Notes: generated by a model not told the origin, from the sequence alone. A DNA stretch of 64,000 nucleotides from JAIBJN01 sp963699495 (GCA_963699495.1 CAVOUB010000003.1:558001-622000), one strand, 5' to 3'. Shown: positions 1-7,814, counted from the stretch's first letter. Numbers and translations: made by a program.

Positions 1-1
1 G

Positions 2-1093
2 CTCGAGGCGAAGCGGGCGAGGGCCTCGCTCGAGATCTCGAACGCGCTCCTGGAATTCAGCCGCCGCCTGGCGCTCGCCGAGTCACTCGACGAGGTGCTC
101 GAGCGCGCAGTGGAGCTGTCCGCACGGCTGCTCGAGAAGCCGCGGTCGTCCGTCTGGCTCCAGCACCGCGCCGGCGAGGATCTCGTCGTCCGCGCGCTCT
201 TCGGCTACGGCTGGCGCGACGCCGGCATCCTCCAGGAGACCGCGCTCACCGACGAACGCGCCCGCGAGCTGCTCGACGCCGACGAGCCCTTCCAGATCGA
301 GGCAGGCAAGTTCCCGATGGACGGGAGCAAGGAGCTCAACCGCGGCCGCGCCGCGGTCGCCCCCCTCCGCCTGGACGGCGGCCGCCTCGGCTGCATCGTC
401 GTCCGCACCGACCCGGACGGAGACTCCTTCGACGATCGCAGCATGCGCCTGCTCGCCGGTGTGGCGCACCAGGTGAAGCTCGCGGTCGCCAACGCCTCCA
501 GCTTCGAGAGCCTGGAGCGGACGTTCCTCTCGACCGTCGAGGCGCTCGCCAACGCGCTCGAGGCCAACGACGAGTACACCTCCTCGCACGCGCGCTGGAT
601 CACCGACATGGCGCTCCACGTCGGCCGAGAGCTCGGGCTCGACCCCAAGACCCTCAAGCGCCTCGAGCTCGGCGCGCTCTTCCACGACATCGGCAAGATC
701 GGCGTGCCCGAGGCGATCCTCTCCAAGCCCGGGCCGCTCTCGGACGAGGAATGGAGGGTCGTCAGGCTCCATCCCGAGCTGGGCGCACGCATCCTCGCTC
801 CCATCGAGCGGCTCGAGCAGGTGTGCGAGATCGTCCGCCACTGCCACGAGCACTGGGACGGCACCGGCTATCCCAACGGGCTCGCGGGAGAGGAGATTCC
901 GATCGAGTCGCGGGTGATCCTCGTCTGCGACGCCTACCACGCGATGACCACCGACCGGCCGTACCGCCGGCGTCTCTCCGTCGAGGAGGCCTGCCGGCGC
1001 CTCCGGGAGGCGGCGGGCAAGCAGTTCGACCCGAAGGTCGTCGAGGTCTTCCTCGCGCTCGACGCTCCGGCGATGGCCGGCCGCGCCGCCTAG
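2..1093 (+). CDS. GAF domain / HD-GYP phosphodiesterase, 5' truncated
   Basis: The reading frame is already open at the window edge, so the N-terminus lies outside; 363 residues are visible. The first ~165 residues look like a GAF sensor domain preceded by a helical stretch, and the rest is an HD-GYP domain, the family that hydrolyses cyclic-di-GMP to linear pGpG or GMP. Seen directly: HDIGKIGVPE with the metal-binding HD pair, RLHPELG, CHEHWDGTGYP and DAYHAMTTDRPYR, so the catalytic set looks complete. No membrane segment is visible in the part present; upstream sensor domains cannot be excluded. It runs convergently toward the cyclophilin gene with a repeat element between the two stop codons. 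Substrate is family knowledge, not proven by sequence. Confidence 0.9.
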   Translation, partial: LEAKRARASLEISNALLEFSRRLALAESLDEVLERAVELSARLLEKPRSSVWLQHRAGEDLVVRALFGYGWRDAGILQETALTDERARELLDADEPFQIEAGKFPMDGSKELNRGRAAVAPLRLDGGRLGCIVVRTDPDGDSFDDRSMRLLAGVAHQVKLAVANASSFESLERTFLSTVEALANALEANDEYTSSHARWITDMALHVGRELGLDPKTLKRLELGALFHDIGKIGVPEAILSKPGPLSDEEWRVVRLHPELGARILAPIERLEQVCEIVRHCHEHWDGTGYPNGLAGEEIPIESRVILVCDAYHAMTTDRPYRRRLSVEEACRRLREAAGKQFDPKVVEVFLALDAPAMAGRAA

Positions 1094-1102
1094 CCTTTTT
1101 CT

Positions 1103-1218
1103 GAACCTCTCCCGAAACGAAGCCCTGAGCCGGGGCCGCACTGGTCGGCGCTCCGGCTACGAGCCTCCTGCGTCGCCTCGCACCGCCCAGCGACGGCGGC
1201 AGGCTCTCGGAAAGGTTC
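1103..1218. repeat. Dispersed intergenic element, copy 1
   Basis: Fills the space between two convergent genes. Outer ends form an imperfect inverted repeat (GAACCTCTCCCGA against GAACCTTTCCGA on the other strand). Read on the minus strand, its core (1151-1174) is nearly the same as the core of the element at 6196-6362: GACGCAGG, then GCTCGTAGCCGGAG, then CGCCGAC and GCGGCCCCG. This copy lacks two internal blocks of about 20 and 10 nt found in copy 2. It may act as a bidirectional terminator, but its sequence is conserved beyond simple pairing. Confidence 0.55.
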
Positions 1219-1679
1219 TAGCTTTCCGCCAGCTCGACGCGCTCGATCGTGACCGGTTCGCGCGGGCGGTCGCCCGCGTCCCGGTCGACCTCGGAGATGC
1301 CGTCGACGACGTCCATTCCCTCCGTGACGCGGCCGAAGACCGTGTGCTTGCCGTCCAGCCACGGGGCGGCCTCGGTCGTGACGATGAAGAACTGGCTCCC
1401 GTTCGTATTCGGGCCGCGGTTGGCCATCGCGAGCGCGCCGCGAACGACCTGGTGGGAGTTCGCCTCGTCCTCGAACTCGTACCCGGGCCCGCCGGTTCCG
1501 TCGCCGCGCGGGCAGCCGCCCTGGATCATGAAGTCGGGGATGACGCGATGGAACGTGATGCCGTCGTAGAAGCCCTCGCGCGAGAGCTTCGTGAAGTTCT
1601 CGACCGTCCTGGGCGCGTCCTCGTCGAAGAGCTCGACGACGACCGGGCCGTGTGTAGTGTGGATCGTGGCGTTGGTCAT
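1218..1679 (-). CDS. Peptidyl-prolyl cis-trans isomerase, cyclophilin type
   Basis: 153-residue cyclophilin that would speed proline cis-trans isomerisation during protein folding. Seen: FHRVIPDFMIQGGCP near residue 45, the GSQFFI segment, and LDGKHTVFGRV, the standard active-site and core blocks. No signal peptide or lipobox, so cytoplasmic. The frame stays open further upstream, but the ATG at 1679 is chosen because the conserved fold begins a few residues later and a TACGGT hexamer sits 6 nt upstream. The start codon overlaps that of the divergent gene (shared CATG). Confidence 0.93.
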   Translation of the reverse strand: MTNATIHTTHGPVVVELFDEDAPRTVENFTKLSREGFYDGITFHRVIPDFMIQGGCPRGDGTGGPGYEFEDEANSHQVVRGALAMANRGPNTNGSQFFIVTTEAAPWLDGKHTVFGRVTEGMDVVDGISEVDRDAGDRPREPVTIERVELAES

Positions 1680-2544
1680 GCCGCCACCGTATCGGAATCC
1701 ACGAAAGCGGCTCTGGTACGCCGTTTCGCTGCCGGAGCGGGCGGCGCGGGCGCTGGTCGGCACCCTGGCCGGGCTGGTCCACGAGAGCGCGCAGGTGCTC
1801 CTCCCGCGCTTCGTGCGCGGTTCCCGTCTCTACGAGGCGACGGCGAAGAACGCGCTCCGGATCGCGATCGAGGCCGTCGGGCGCGTGGAGCCCGAGGACC
1901 CGCCGGAGGTGTCGGCCCAGGAGATCACGAAGCGCAAGGCCGCCGGGAACGTCGTCGAGCTGGGCTCTATCGCCGCCTTCGGCTTCTCCCCGCTCTGGCT
2001 GCTCGCAGCCGCTTCCGACGTGGCCCACGGGTCGCGGGTCTACCTCTCGTCCTTCGTGGACGAGCTGAAGCGTGCCGGCGTCCTCGCCGCGGAGCGCGAG
2101 ATCGGCTCGGTGGACGAGCTGCTCGAGACGCTGGAGAACGCCTCCGGCCGCACCGCCGGGCTGATCGACGTGCCCCCGCTCGAGCTCGCCGAGCTGCGCT
2201 CCACGCTCGGCGAGTTCCGGCGCGACGCGTCCGGCCTCCCAGGCCCGAGCGAGCTCGCCTCCCTCTACCGCGGGCTCCGCGCGGAGGCAGCCCGGGAGCG
2301 CGGCTCGCTCCTGGAGGTCTCCGTCGGCATGGGGATGGCCTTCCTCCTCTCCGCGAAGAGCGTCGCGAACCAGCATCTCGCCGTCCCGTACCGCGAGGAC
2401 TGGGCGCCGCTCCGCCGCGAGGGGTTCGCCGCCTACGCACGGCGGGTTGCGGGGCCGTACGCCCGCGCCGTCGGAGGGCATTTCGACCCGGGGCGCCCGT
2501 CGTGGACGGAGCGACTGCTCCTCAAGCTGGAGAAGGTGCGCTGA
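1678..2544 (+). CDS. Conserved hypothetical protein, 288 aa
   Basis: Not recognised as a named family. The protein is helical-looking with two moderately hydrophobic stretches (around residues 105-120, and 225-240 near SVGMGMAFLLSAKSVA) and no signal peptide, cysteine pair or known catalytic motif. The ATG at 1678 shares the tetranucleotide CATG with the start of the divergent cyclophilin gene. No Shine-Dalgarno site is visible in front of it, so the true start could be a later codon. Third-position GC is strong along the whole frame, which supports coding. Confidence 0.7.
   Translation: MPPPYRNPRKRLWYAVSLPERAARALVGTLAGLVHESAQVLLPRFVRGSRLYEATAKNALRIAIEAVGRVEPEDPPEVSAQEITKRKAAGNVVELGSIAAFGFSPLWLLAAASDVAHGSRVYLSSFVDELKRAGVLAAEREIGSVDELLETLENASGRTAGLIDVPPLELAELRSTLGEFRRDASGLPGPSELASLYRGLRAEAARERGSLLEVSVGMGMAFLLSAKSVANQHLAVPYREDWAPLRREGFAAYARRVAGPYARAVGGHFDPGRPSWTERLLLKLEKVR
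1686..1691 (-). promoter_or_regulatory. Putative -10 (TACGGT) for leaderless cyclophilin mRNA
   Basis: TACGGT followed by 6 nt and the ATG at 1679; fits the TAnnnT-N6-8-start pattern seen repeatedly in this window. No -35 consensus seen. Confidence 0.45.
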
Positions 2545-2616
2545 GGAGGCTCCAGGCCGGACGCCTCTCGTGCCCCTGCTCCCTGTGCGGAACAGGCTGA
2601 CCGCGGGCTCTGAGGC

Positions 2617-2622
2617 TAAAGT
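2617..2622 (+). promoter_or_regulatory. Putative -10 (TAAAGT) before zinc-ribbon gene
   Basis: TAAAGT, 6 nt (CAGGGG), then ATG at 2629; the GGGG could alternatively act as a weak ribosome site, but the spacing fits a leaderless start. Confidence 0.5.
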
Positions 2623-2628
2623 CAGGGG

Positions 2629-3099
2629 ATGGCGACGTGCCCCAACTGTGGTGGCACCATTTCCAAGAGGGCCCGTTACTGCTCGGCGTGCGGCGTTCCG
2701 CTGCGCGCGAGCGGCGGCGTGCAGCCCCGCTACATCGCCGCGAGGACAGCGGAGCAATCGGAGGTGTGCGCAATCGGCTGGTGGCACGGCTACGTGAGAT
2801 CGGACTTCTACGCGGCGTCGATCGACGCCGACGGTCGGGAGCGAGACGTCGCGCGCTCACCGCGTTTCTCTTGGTGGAGGGGCGACCCGCCTCCACCGCT
2901 TCACGAAGGCGCCCGCGCCGCCCACGACGCGCTCGTCGCCAGGCTCGTCGAGAACGGCTGGAGGTCGCTCGGCGCCGCCTCAGGGCCCTGGTACGCAGTC
3001 CGCTTCCAGCGACGGACCAGCGCCTTGCGCGCGCTGTCCGGCCCGCCCGACGCGGACGACTACGGCGAGGGCTCCGGCTCGGACACGGCCTTGTCTTAA
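2629..3099 (+). CDS. Zinc-ribbon protein, 156 aa
   Basis: The N-terminus carries two CxxC knuckles (CPNCGG at residues 4-9 and CSACG at 18-22), the signature of a zinc ribbon of the DZR/zinc_ribbon_2 kind. The rest is a single compact domain rich in Trp and Arg, with GWWHGY, SWWRGDPPP and WYAVRF, that I do not recognise. No membrane segment. Function unknown; such N-terminal ribbons usually mediate protein or nucleic-acid contacts. Flanked by the uncharacterised 288-residue gene and the GGDEF-like gene, both on the same strand, with gaps large enough for separate promoters. Confidence 0.78.
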   Translation: MATCPNCGGTISKRARYCSACGVPLRASGGVQPRYIAARTAEQSEVCAIGWWHGYVRSDFYAASIDADGRERDVARSPRFSWWRGDPPPPLHEGARAAHDALVARLVENGWRSLGAASGPWYAVRFQRRTSALRALSGPPDADDYGEGSGSDTALS

Positions 3100-3183
3100 G
3101 TCGACCGGCTGGAAATCTCCCGAAAAGTTCCTACAGTCACAGTAGGGACCCGCGCTGCTGCGGCCGGTGAGGGGAGGGGCGCT

Positions 3184-4290
3184 TTGCCTAGCTGGGAGAT
3201 CACGACTTGGATCGCCGTCGGCGCGTCCGCGCTCGCGGCGCTCCTGCTGGCTGTCTCGATCGTGCTCTCCCTCCGCCTCCGCCGCGGGGGCGACTCCGCG
3301 GCGCGCTCCCGGCGCGAGGCGGAGCAGGCATGGGAAGAGGTGCGGCGTGAGCGAGCGGCCGCCACGCGCGGGCGCAGCGAGCTCCACTGGCTCCGCCATC
3401 TCGCCGAGGTAGGTGCGGCGGACTCCATCGAAAGCTCGCTGCGGCGCGTGCTCGAGTCCGCCACCGGCCTAGGCGAGTCGGCCGCGGCCATGCTCGTCCT
3501 CCCCCAGCCAGACGGCGAACCGCTCGTGGCCACCTTCGGCCTCTCCACGGAGGAGTCGTCGCGCGAGCTGCTCGGCCTTCCGCCTGGAGGCGCCGGGGCA
3601 CGCGCGGTCAGCCTCAGCTACTGCTACTCCGCAGAGGAGGAGGCGCACGACGAGTTCAGGCTGAGCGGCGGGCTCGCGCTGCCGGTCCTCGACGAGGACG
3701 GCGGCCGCCTCGGGACCCTGGCGGTCTTCTGGCGGCGTGTGGAGCGTAAGGTGACGGAGGAGGAGCTGGAGCGGCTGGAGGGGCTGGCCGCTGCGCTGGG
3801 CCCCTCGCTTCGCAACGTCTTCCGCTTCGAGGAGCTCCGGCGCGCGGTCGACCGTGATGCGGTCACCGGCCTCCCCGGCCGGCGCTCGCTGCGCGACTCG
3901 CTGGACGTCGAATGCGCCCGGGCGCGACGCTACACGCATCCACTCAGCGTGCTGCTTCTGCGCGCCCCCGGCGAGGAGCGCCTGCACACGGCGGCCGAGC
4001 GCCTGCCCTCGGACGTCCGCATGCCCGACCTCGTCCACCATCTCGGCGACGGGCGCTTCGCAGTTTTGCTGCCGGAGTCGTCTCTCGGCGACGCCGAGCG
4101 CCTCTCCAGGAGGCTGCGCCTCGCGTGCGGCGAGGGGCCGACCCCGACTGCGTTCGTCGAGCTTCGCTTCGAGGACGACGCCGGCTCGCTGCTCGAACGG
4201 GCCGAATCGGCCCTGGCCGGCGCCGAGCTCCTCACCGGGGCTGGAAAAACATGGTCGAGAGCTGTTGAACCCGGCGGCCGGGCGGGATAA
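3184..4290 (+). CDS. Membrane-anchored GAF protein with degenerate GGDEF domain
   Basis: 368 residues. A TTG start is chosen because GGGAGGGG lies 4 nt upstream and a membrane helix (residues 7-30) follows at once. Then come a short coiled coil (~40-70), a GAF-like sensor (~75-215) and a GGDEF-fold domain (~220-360). DAVTGLPGRRSL matches the conserved D-x-LTGLPNRR block of diguanylate cyclases, but the active-site GG(D/E)EF loop reads LGDGRF (287-292). Catalysis is therefore doubtful, and the domain is more likely a sensor or nucleotide-binding regulator. It lies close to the HD-GYP gene and directly upstream of the HTH gene, suggesting a local signalling set. Confidence 0.8.
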   Translation: MPSWEITTWIAVGASALAALLLAVSIVLSLRLRRGGDSAARSRREAEQAWEEVRRERAAATRGRSELHWLRHLAEVGAADSIESSLRRVLESATGLGESAAAMLVLPQPDGEPLVATFGLSTEESSRELLGLPPGGAGARAVSLSYCYSAEEEAHDEFRLSGGLALPVLDEDGGRLGTLAVFWRRVERKVTEEELERLEGLAAALGPSLRNVFRFEELRRAVDRDAVTGLPGRRSLRDSLDVECARARRYTHPLSVLLLRAPGEERLHTAAERLPSDVRMPDLVHHLGDGRFAVLLPESSLGDAERLSRRLRLACGEGPTPTAFVELRFEDDAGSLLERAESALAGAELLTGAGKTWSRAVEPGGRAG

Positions 4291-4307
4291 GTTTGGAGCG
4301 GCGTACT

Positions 4308-4877
4308 GTGGCTACGATTCTCGAGCTTGCGGACTATGCGGAGGTTTCCGCGGAAAACGTCCTGCGCGTGGTCCACGGCGAGCCCGTCAGCGAGGACGTC
4401 GAGCGGCGCGTCCAGGACGCGATCGACGCGCTGGGCAGCCCGCCCCACCCGCGCCAGGTCGAAGTCCTCCCGGCCCTGCCGAACGGCGTCGGGAGCGACG
4501 ACCTCCTCGAGCGCTTCCAGGCAACAGCGGCCGAGCTCGAGGCCGCGCTCCCGCAGGGCGTCGGCTCGGTGGTCTACGAGGCGCTCCGTGTCGAGGTCCG
4601 CCCCGTCGCGCAGCACGTGGCCGAACTCGGCGCGCTCTTCGAACGGATGCTGGCCCGCCTCGAGGACGTCTCCACGAGCGTCGAGGACGAGCGGCGCGAC
4701 CGCCTCGAGGACGTCGCGCTCATGACGGAGCTCGTCACCTCCGGCTGGCGCTCGGTCGACCGCCGCCTCGCCCGGCTCGAGCAGATCGTGGCCCGCATCG
4801 AGGCCGCGCGAAACGGCCGTCGCGAGGCCCGCCTCTACCGCCTCGACGACGCGGCGGGCAACGGCCCCACCGAGTAG
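4308..4877 (+). CDS. LacI-type HTH protein with coiled-coil tail, no ligand domain
   Basis: 189 residues. The first ~45 residues match the LacI DNA-binding head: TILELADYAEVS, then AENVLRVVHG, then VSEDVERRVQDAIDALG, the positions of the three helices and hinge. In place of the ~270-residue sugar-binding core there is a charged, heptad-rich stretch (~65-175), probably a coiled coil for oligomerisation. GTG at 4308 is chosen over an earlier in-frame TTG because TTTGGAG sits 9 nt upstream and the HTH begins immediately. It follows the GGDEF-like gene by 17 nt, so likely the same transcript. Target genes unknown. Confidence 0.72.
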   Translation: MATILELADYAEVSAENVLRVVHGEPVSEDVERRVQDAIDALGSPPHPRQVEVLPALPNGVGSDDLLERFQATAAELEAALPQGVGSVVYEALRVEVRPVAQHVAELGALFERMLARLEDVSTSVEDERRDRLEDVALMTELVTSGWRSVDRRLARLEQIVARIEAARNGRREARLYRLDDAAGNGPTE

Positions 4878-4889
4878 CTCATCGGACGG

Positions 4890-4895
4890 TACGCT
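4890..4895 (+). promoter_or_regulatory. Putative -10 (TACGCT) before cupin/cyclase pair
   Basis: TACGCT, 6 nt, then GTG at 4902; leaderless pattern, no Shine-Dalgarno. Confidence 0.5.
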
Positions 4896-4901
4896 CACCC
4901 G

Positions 4902-5435
4902 GTGCCCCGCGCCGGAGAGACGATCGAGAACCCGGCCACCGGCGAGACGACCACCTTCGTCGTGACCGCCGCGGACTCCGATGGCGCCCTGCTTCGGCTC
5001 GACGTCGTCATGGCTCCCGGCCGGCCGGGTCCGCCCATCCACGTTCACCGCAGGTTCTCGGAGAGCCACGACGTTCGCGAAGGCCGGCTGGGCATCACCA
5101 TGGACGGCGCCGAGCGCGTGGTCGAGGCGCCCGGGAGCATCGACATCCCCCGCGGAACGTCGCACACCTTCAGGGTCGTGGGCGACCAGCCGGTGCGGAC
5201 GATCGTCGACCACCGAAACCCGGGGCGCTTCGAGGACTTCATCGACAGGCTCTACGCGCTTGCGCGCGACGGGAAGACCGACGAGAGGGGCTCACCGCGG
5301 AACATCCTGCAGACGGCCGTGATCGCCCGCCCCCACCTGGACGAGTTCGCACTCGCGAAGCCGCCGTACGCGGTGCAGAAGGTCCTGTTCGCCGTGCTCG
5401 CGCCGCTCGGGCGGCTCTTCGGCTTTCGGCCGTGA
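4902..5435 (+). CDS. Cupin-domain protein
   Basis: 177 residues. A single beta-barrel cupin: IHVHRRFSESHDVREGRLGI gives the H-x-H...E metal-binding motif of cupin box 1, and IPRGTSHTF gives the box 2 histidine. The C-terminal ~40 residues end in a hydrophobic stretch (VLFAVLAPLGRLFGF) that may touch a membrane. GTG start at 4902 follows a TACGCT hexamer. Its TGA overlaps the GTG of the cyclase gene (GTGA at 5432-5435), so the two are translationally coupled. Enzymatic role cannot be read from the sequence. Confidence 0.82.
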   Translation: MPRAGETIENPATGETTTFVVTAADSDGALLRLDVVMAPGRPGPPIHVHRRFSESHDVREGRLGITMDGAERVVEAPGSIDIPRGTSHTFRVVGDQPVRTIVDHRNPGRFEDFIDRLYALARDGKTDERGSPRNILQTAVIARPHLDEFALAKPPYAVQKVLFAVLAPLGRLFGFRP

Positions 5436-6198
5436 GCGAGAAGGACGATCTCACCCAGTTCTGGAGCGCATCCTCACGGGGCTGGAGCGCAGCCGCCGCT
5501 TCTGGTCGCACATCCCATCGGAACCACGCTGCAAGCTCTGCAGCGCCCCGTACGGGGCGCCAGGGAGCGTGATCACGCGCGCCTTGGGGGGAGGGCCCTC
5601 CCCGCTCAACCGCCGACTCTGCAAGTGGTGCATCCGCCACGTGCACAAGCACCCGGGCGGCGCCGAGGTCGAGATCTCGGTGCTCCTGGTCGACGTCTGC
5701 GGCTCCACCTCGCTCGCCGAGAAGAGCTCTCCCGAGGAGTTCTCACGGCTCATGGCCCGCTTCTACGGCACGGCCACGCGAGTGGTCGACAGCCGCGACG
5801 GGATCGTGGACAAGTTCGTCGGCGACGAGGTCGTCTCGCTCTTCCTCCCCGGGCTCGCGGGCCAGGGGCATGCGGCCGCCGCGATCGAGTCGGCCCGGGA
5901 GATCATGGCGATGACCAGGGACGAATCGGCAGAGCCGTGGATCACGGTCGGCGCCGGGGTCCACACGGGAATCTCGTTCGTGGGCATGGTCGGCGAAGGC
6001 GACGCCGAAGACTTCACCGCTCTCGGCGACACCGTGAACACCGCGTCGCGGCTGACGGATGGGGCCGCAGCCGGCGAGATCGTCGTCAGCGAGGCGGCGG
6101 CCGCGTCGGGGAGCCTGGAGACCACGGGGCTCGAGCGCCGAACGCTCATCCTGCGCGGGCGCGAGCAGCCGATCGACGCCTGGGTCGTCCGAGCCTAG
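5432..6198 (+). CDS. Adenylate/guanylate cyclase with N-terminal Cys motif (frameshift)
   Basis: Class III nucleotide cyclase. The catalytic part (from ~residue 70) contains VLLVDVCGSTSLAE (first metal Asp), VDKFVGDEVVSLF (second metal Asp) and FTALGDTVNTASRL (Asn/Arg catalytic block), so it should make cAMP or cGMP from ATP or GTP. Ahead of it sit two CxxC pairs, CKLC and CKWC, a likely zinc-binding module. The frame starts with the GTG overlapping the cupin stop and breaks near 5458, where one G appears to be missing after CAG. Restoring it gives one 255-residue protein. Without the correction an internal ATG or GTG would have to be used and the first Cys pair would be lost. Confidence 0.8.
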
Positions 6199-6362
6199 GA
6201 GGGTTTGGCGGAATGCCGCTCGCCGTGGGGACGTGATGGTCGTTCCGAGACAAGGACGCAGGGAGCGCTCGTAGCCGGAGGCTACGGGCGTGACTGAGGA
6301 CGCCGACTCGGGGCGAGCAGCGCGGCCCCGCGACACAGACTGTATTTCGCCAAACCCTCCTA
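6196..6362. repeat. Dispersed intergenic element, copy 2, bounded by 15-bp inverted repeats
   Basis: Arms TAGGAGGGTTTGGCG (6196-6210) and its exact complement (6348-6362). The TAG at each outer end is the stop codon of the cyclase gene on one side and of the TIR gene on the other. Inside are a perfect 7-bp hairpin (CGTAGCC-gga-GGCTACG, about 6270-6286) and a core (6254-6280) shared with the element at 1103-1218. It looks like a small dispersed element or specialised bidirectional terminator rather than a random hairpin. Confidence 0.6.
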
Positions 6363-7787
6363 AGCCCTGCGAGGGCGCGCGAGGAGGCCGCCCACGAGGA
6401 TCGCGAGCCCGCCCGCGAGGCCGATGAGGCCGCCCTTCCCGACCGAGCTGATCGTGTCGGGCTGCCAGTACGGATAGAGGATGTAGCGGCCGGCCCAGAG
6501 GAGGCTGAGGAACGTCCCGAGCCCGATCAGGGTGCCGCTTGCAACCGCGCGTCCCCTGGTGAGGAAGAACGAGGCCCCGACCGCGAAGGCCGCGGCGGCA
6601 ATCGGCTCGAACGCCCACCAGCCGCCGTCCCGGTCGATCAAGGCGCCGGTGCCCTTGCGCGTGGGGTCGGGGCCGTCGTTGAAGGGGACGATCGCCCCGA
6701 CGACGACGAGCGCCGCCCCGCCGATCACAAGCGCCCTCGGCAGCCAGCCCGAGCCGGCGTCGCGCTCCTCCCGGTCGGCCGCGATTCGCACGGCCGCGGA
6801 GCCGACGAGCAGAAGGCAGCCCGCCAGCGCCAGCCAGGCGCCGCCCACGTTGACGGACTTCTCCTCGGCCTGCGTGTTGCCGGCGATCCCGAGCCAGCCC
6901 ACGTAGCGGGCGACGCCCGCGAGCGCGAAGCCGAGGAACAGGCCGGTGCCGAGCCGCCGCAGCCCTGTCGAGTAGGAGAACAGGAAGGAGACGGCGGCGC
7001 CGACGAGGAGGCCCATCGGCGGCATGCTCGAGAAGTAGCCGAGCCCGTCGCGATCGCCCGCGCCCGGGTTCGGATACGCCCACATCTTGTGCTGGAGCCA
7101 GGTTCCGGCGACGAGGAGGACGATGCCCGCAAAGCCGAGGATCGAGGCGAGCGCCGGGACCGGCAACCCGGTCGACGTGTCCGCGACCGCAGTGGCCGGC
7201 TCCGCCTCGGTCGAGGCGGTCGAGACCGCGGTCGCCTCCGGCTCGGGGACCGGCTCGACGATCCGCTTGAGCGCGCCGATGAGGCGGCCCATTCCCGAGC
7301 GCCAGTCGGCGTCGCTGAGCGTGAGCGCATTGCGACGGGCGAGGAGCGCGAGATCGGGCGGCAACTCTTCCTCCTCGGGCATCGTCGCCCCGCCGACGAG
7401 CACCGGGATGACGACGGGATCCCCGTGGAGCGCGGTCGAGACCTCCACCCGGACGAAGTCCTTCGGGTCGTCGAGGCGCTTCTCGCCGTCCAGGTTCTTC
7501 GCGTTCAGCCAGCCGCGGCCGACGACCACGAGCAGGGCGTCCGCGGCCCCGACGGCCGACGTGATGCGCTCCACGAAGTCGACGCCGGGCTCGAGAGTGT
7601 CGACGTCCATGAAGACCCGCTCCGCGCCGAACTCCTCCGCCAGGCTGTCGTAGAGCCGCCCTGCGTGCGCGGGAGCATCCTCACGGCGGTAGCTGATGAA
7701 GATTCCGGACGTGCTGACCCCCCTCCCGTGGCAGCCCGCAGGACTCAGGGACGGCTTGAGTGTACGAGCCGCTTCTGACGGCAGCAA
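6360..7787 (-). CDS. TIR-domain protein with multi-pass membrane C-terminus
   Basis: A TIR domain at the N-terminus (IFISYRREDAP, FMDVDTLEPG, ALLVVVGRGWL) is followed by a Pro/Glu-rich linker and about eight hydrophobic helices. The acidic residue of TIR NADases is present in FVRVEVSTAL (Glu115 counting from the TTG), so NAD+ cleavage or cyclisation is possible. The start is problematic. Coordinates use a TTG at 7787, but a TACACT -10-like hexamer (7759-7764) and an SD-like GGGAGGGGGG lie inside that extension, and no ATG/GTG/TTG occurs between the SD-like run and IFISYR. A base error there would explain this. The gene ends inside the repeat element. Confidence 0.75.
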   Translation of the reverse strand: MLPSEAARTLKPSLSPAGCHGRGVSTSGIFISYRREDAPAHAGRLYDSLAEEFGAERVFMDVDTLEPGVDFVERITSAVGAADALLVVVGRGWLNAKNLDGEKRLDDPKDFVRVEVSTALHGDPVVIPVLVGGATMPEEEELPPDLALLARRNALTLSDADWRSGMGRLIGALKRIVEPVPEPEATAVSTASTEAEPATAVADTSTGLPVPALASILGFAGIVLLVAGTWLQHKMWAYPNPGAGDRDGLGYFSSMPPMGLLVGAAVSFLFSYSTGLRRLGTGLFLGFALAGVARYVGWLGIAGNTQAEEKSVNVGGAWLALAGCLLLVGSAAVRIAADREERDAGSGWLPRALVIGGAALVVVGAIVPFNDGPDPTRKGTGALIDRDGGWWAFEPIAAAAFAVGASFFLTRGRAVASGTLIGLGTFLSLLWAGRYILYPYWQPDTISSVGKGGLIGLAGGLAILVGGLLARPRRA

Positions 7788-7814
7788 GAACCGCTGCCGC
7801 TGACCCGATTCCGG

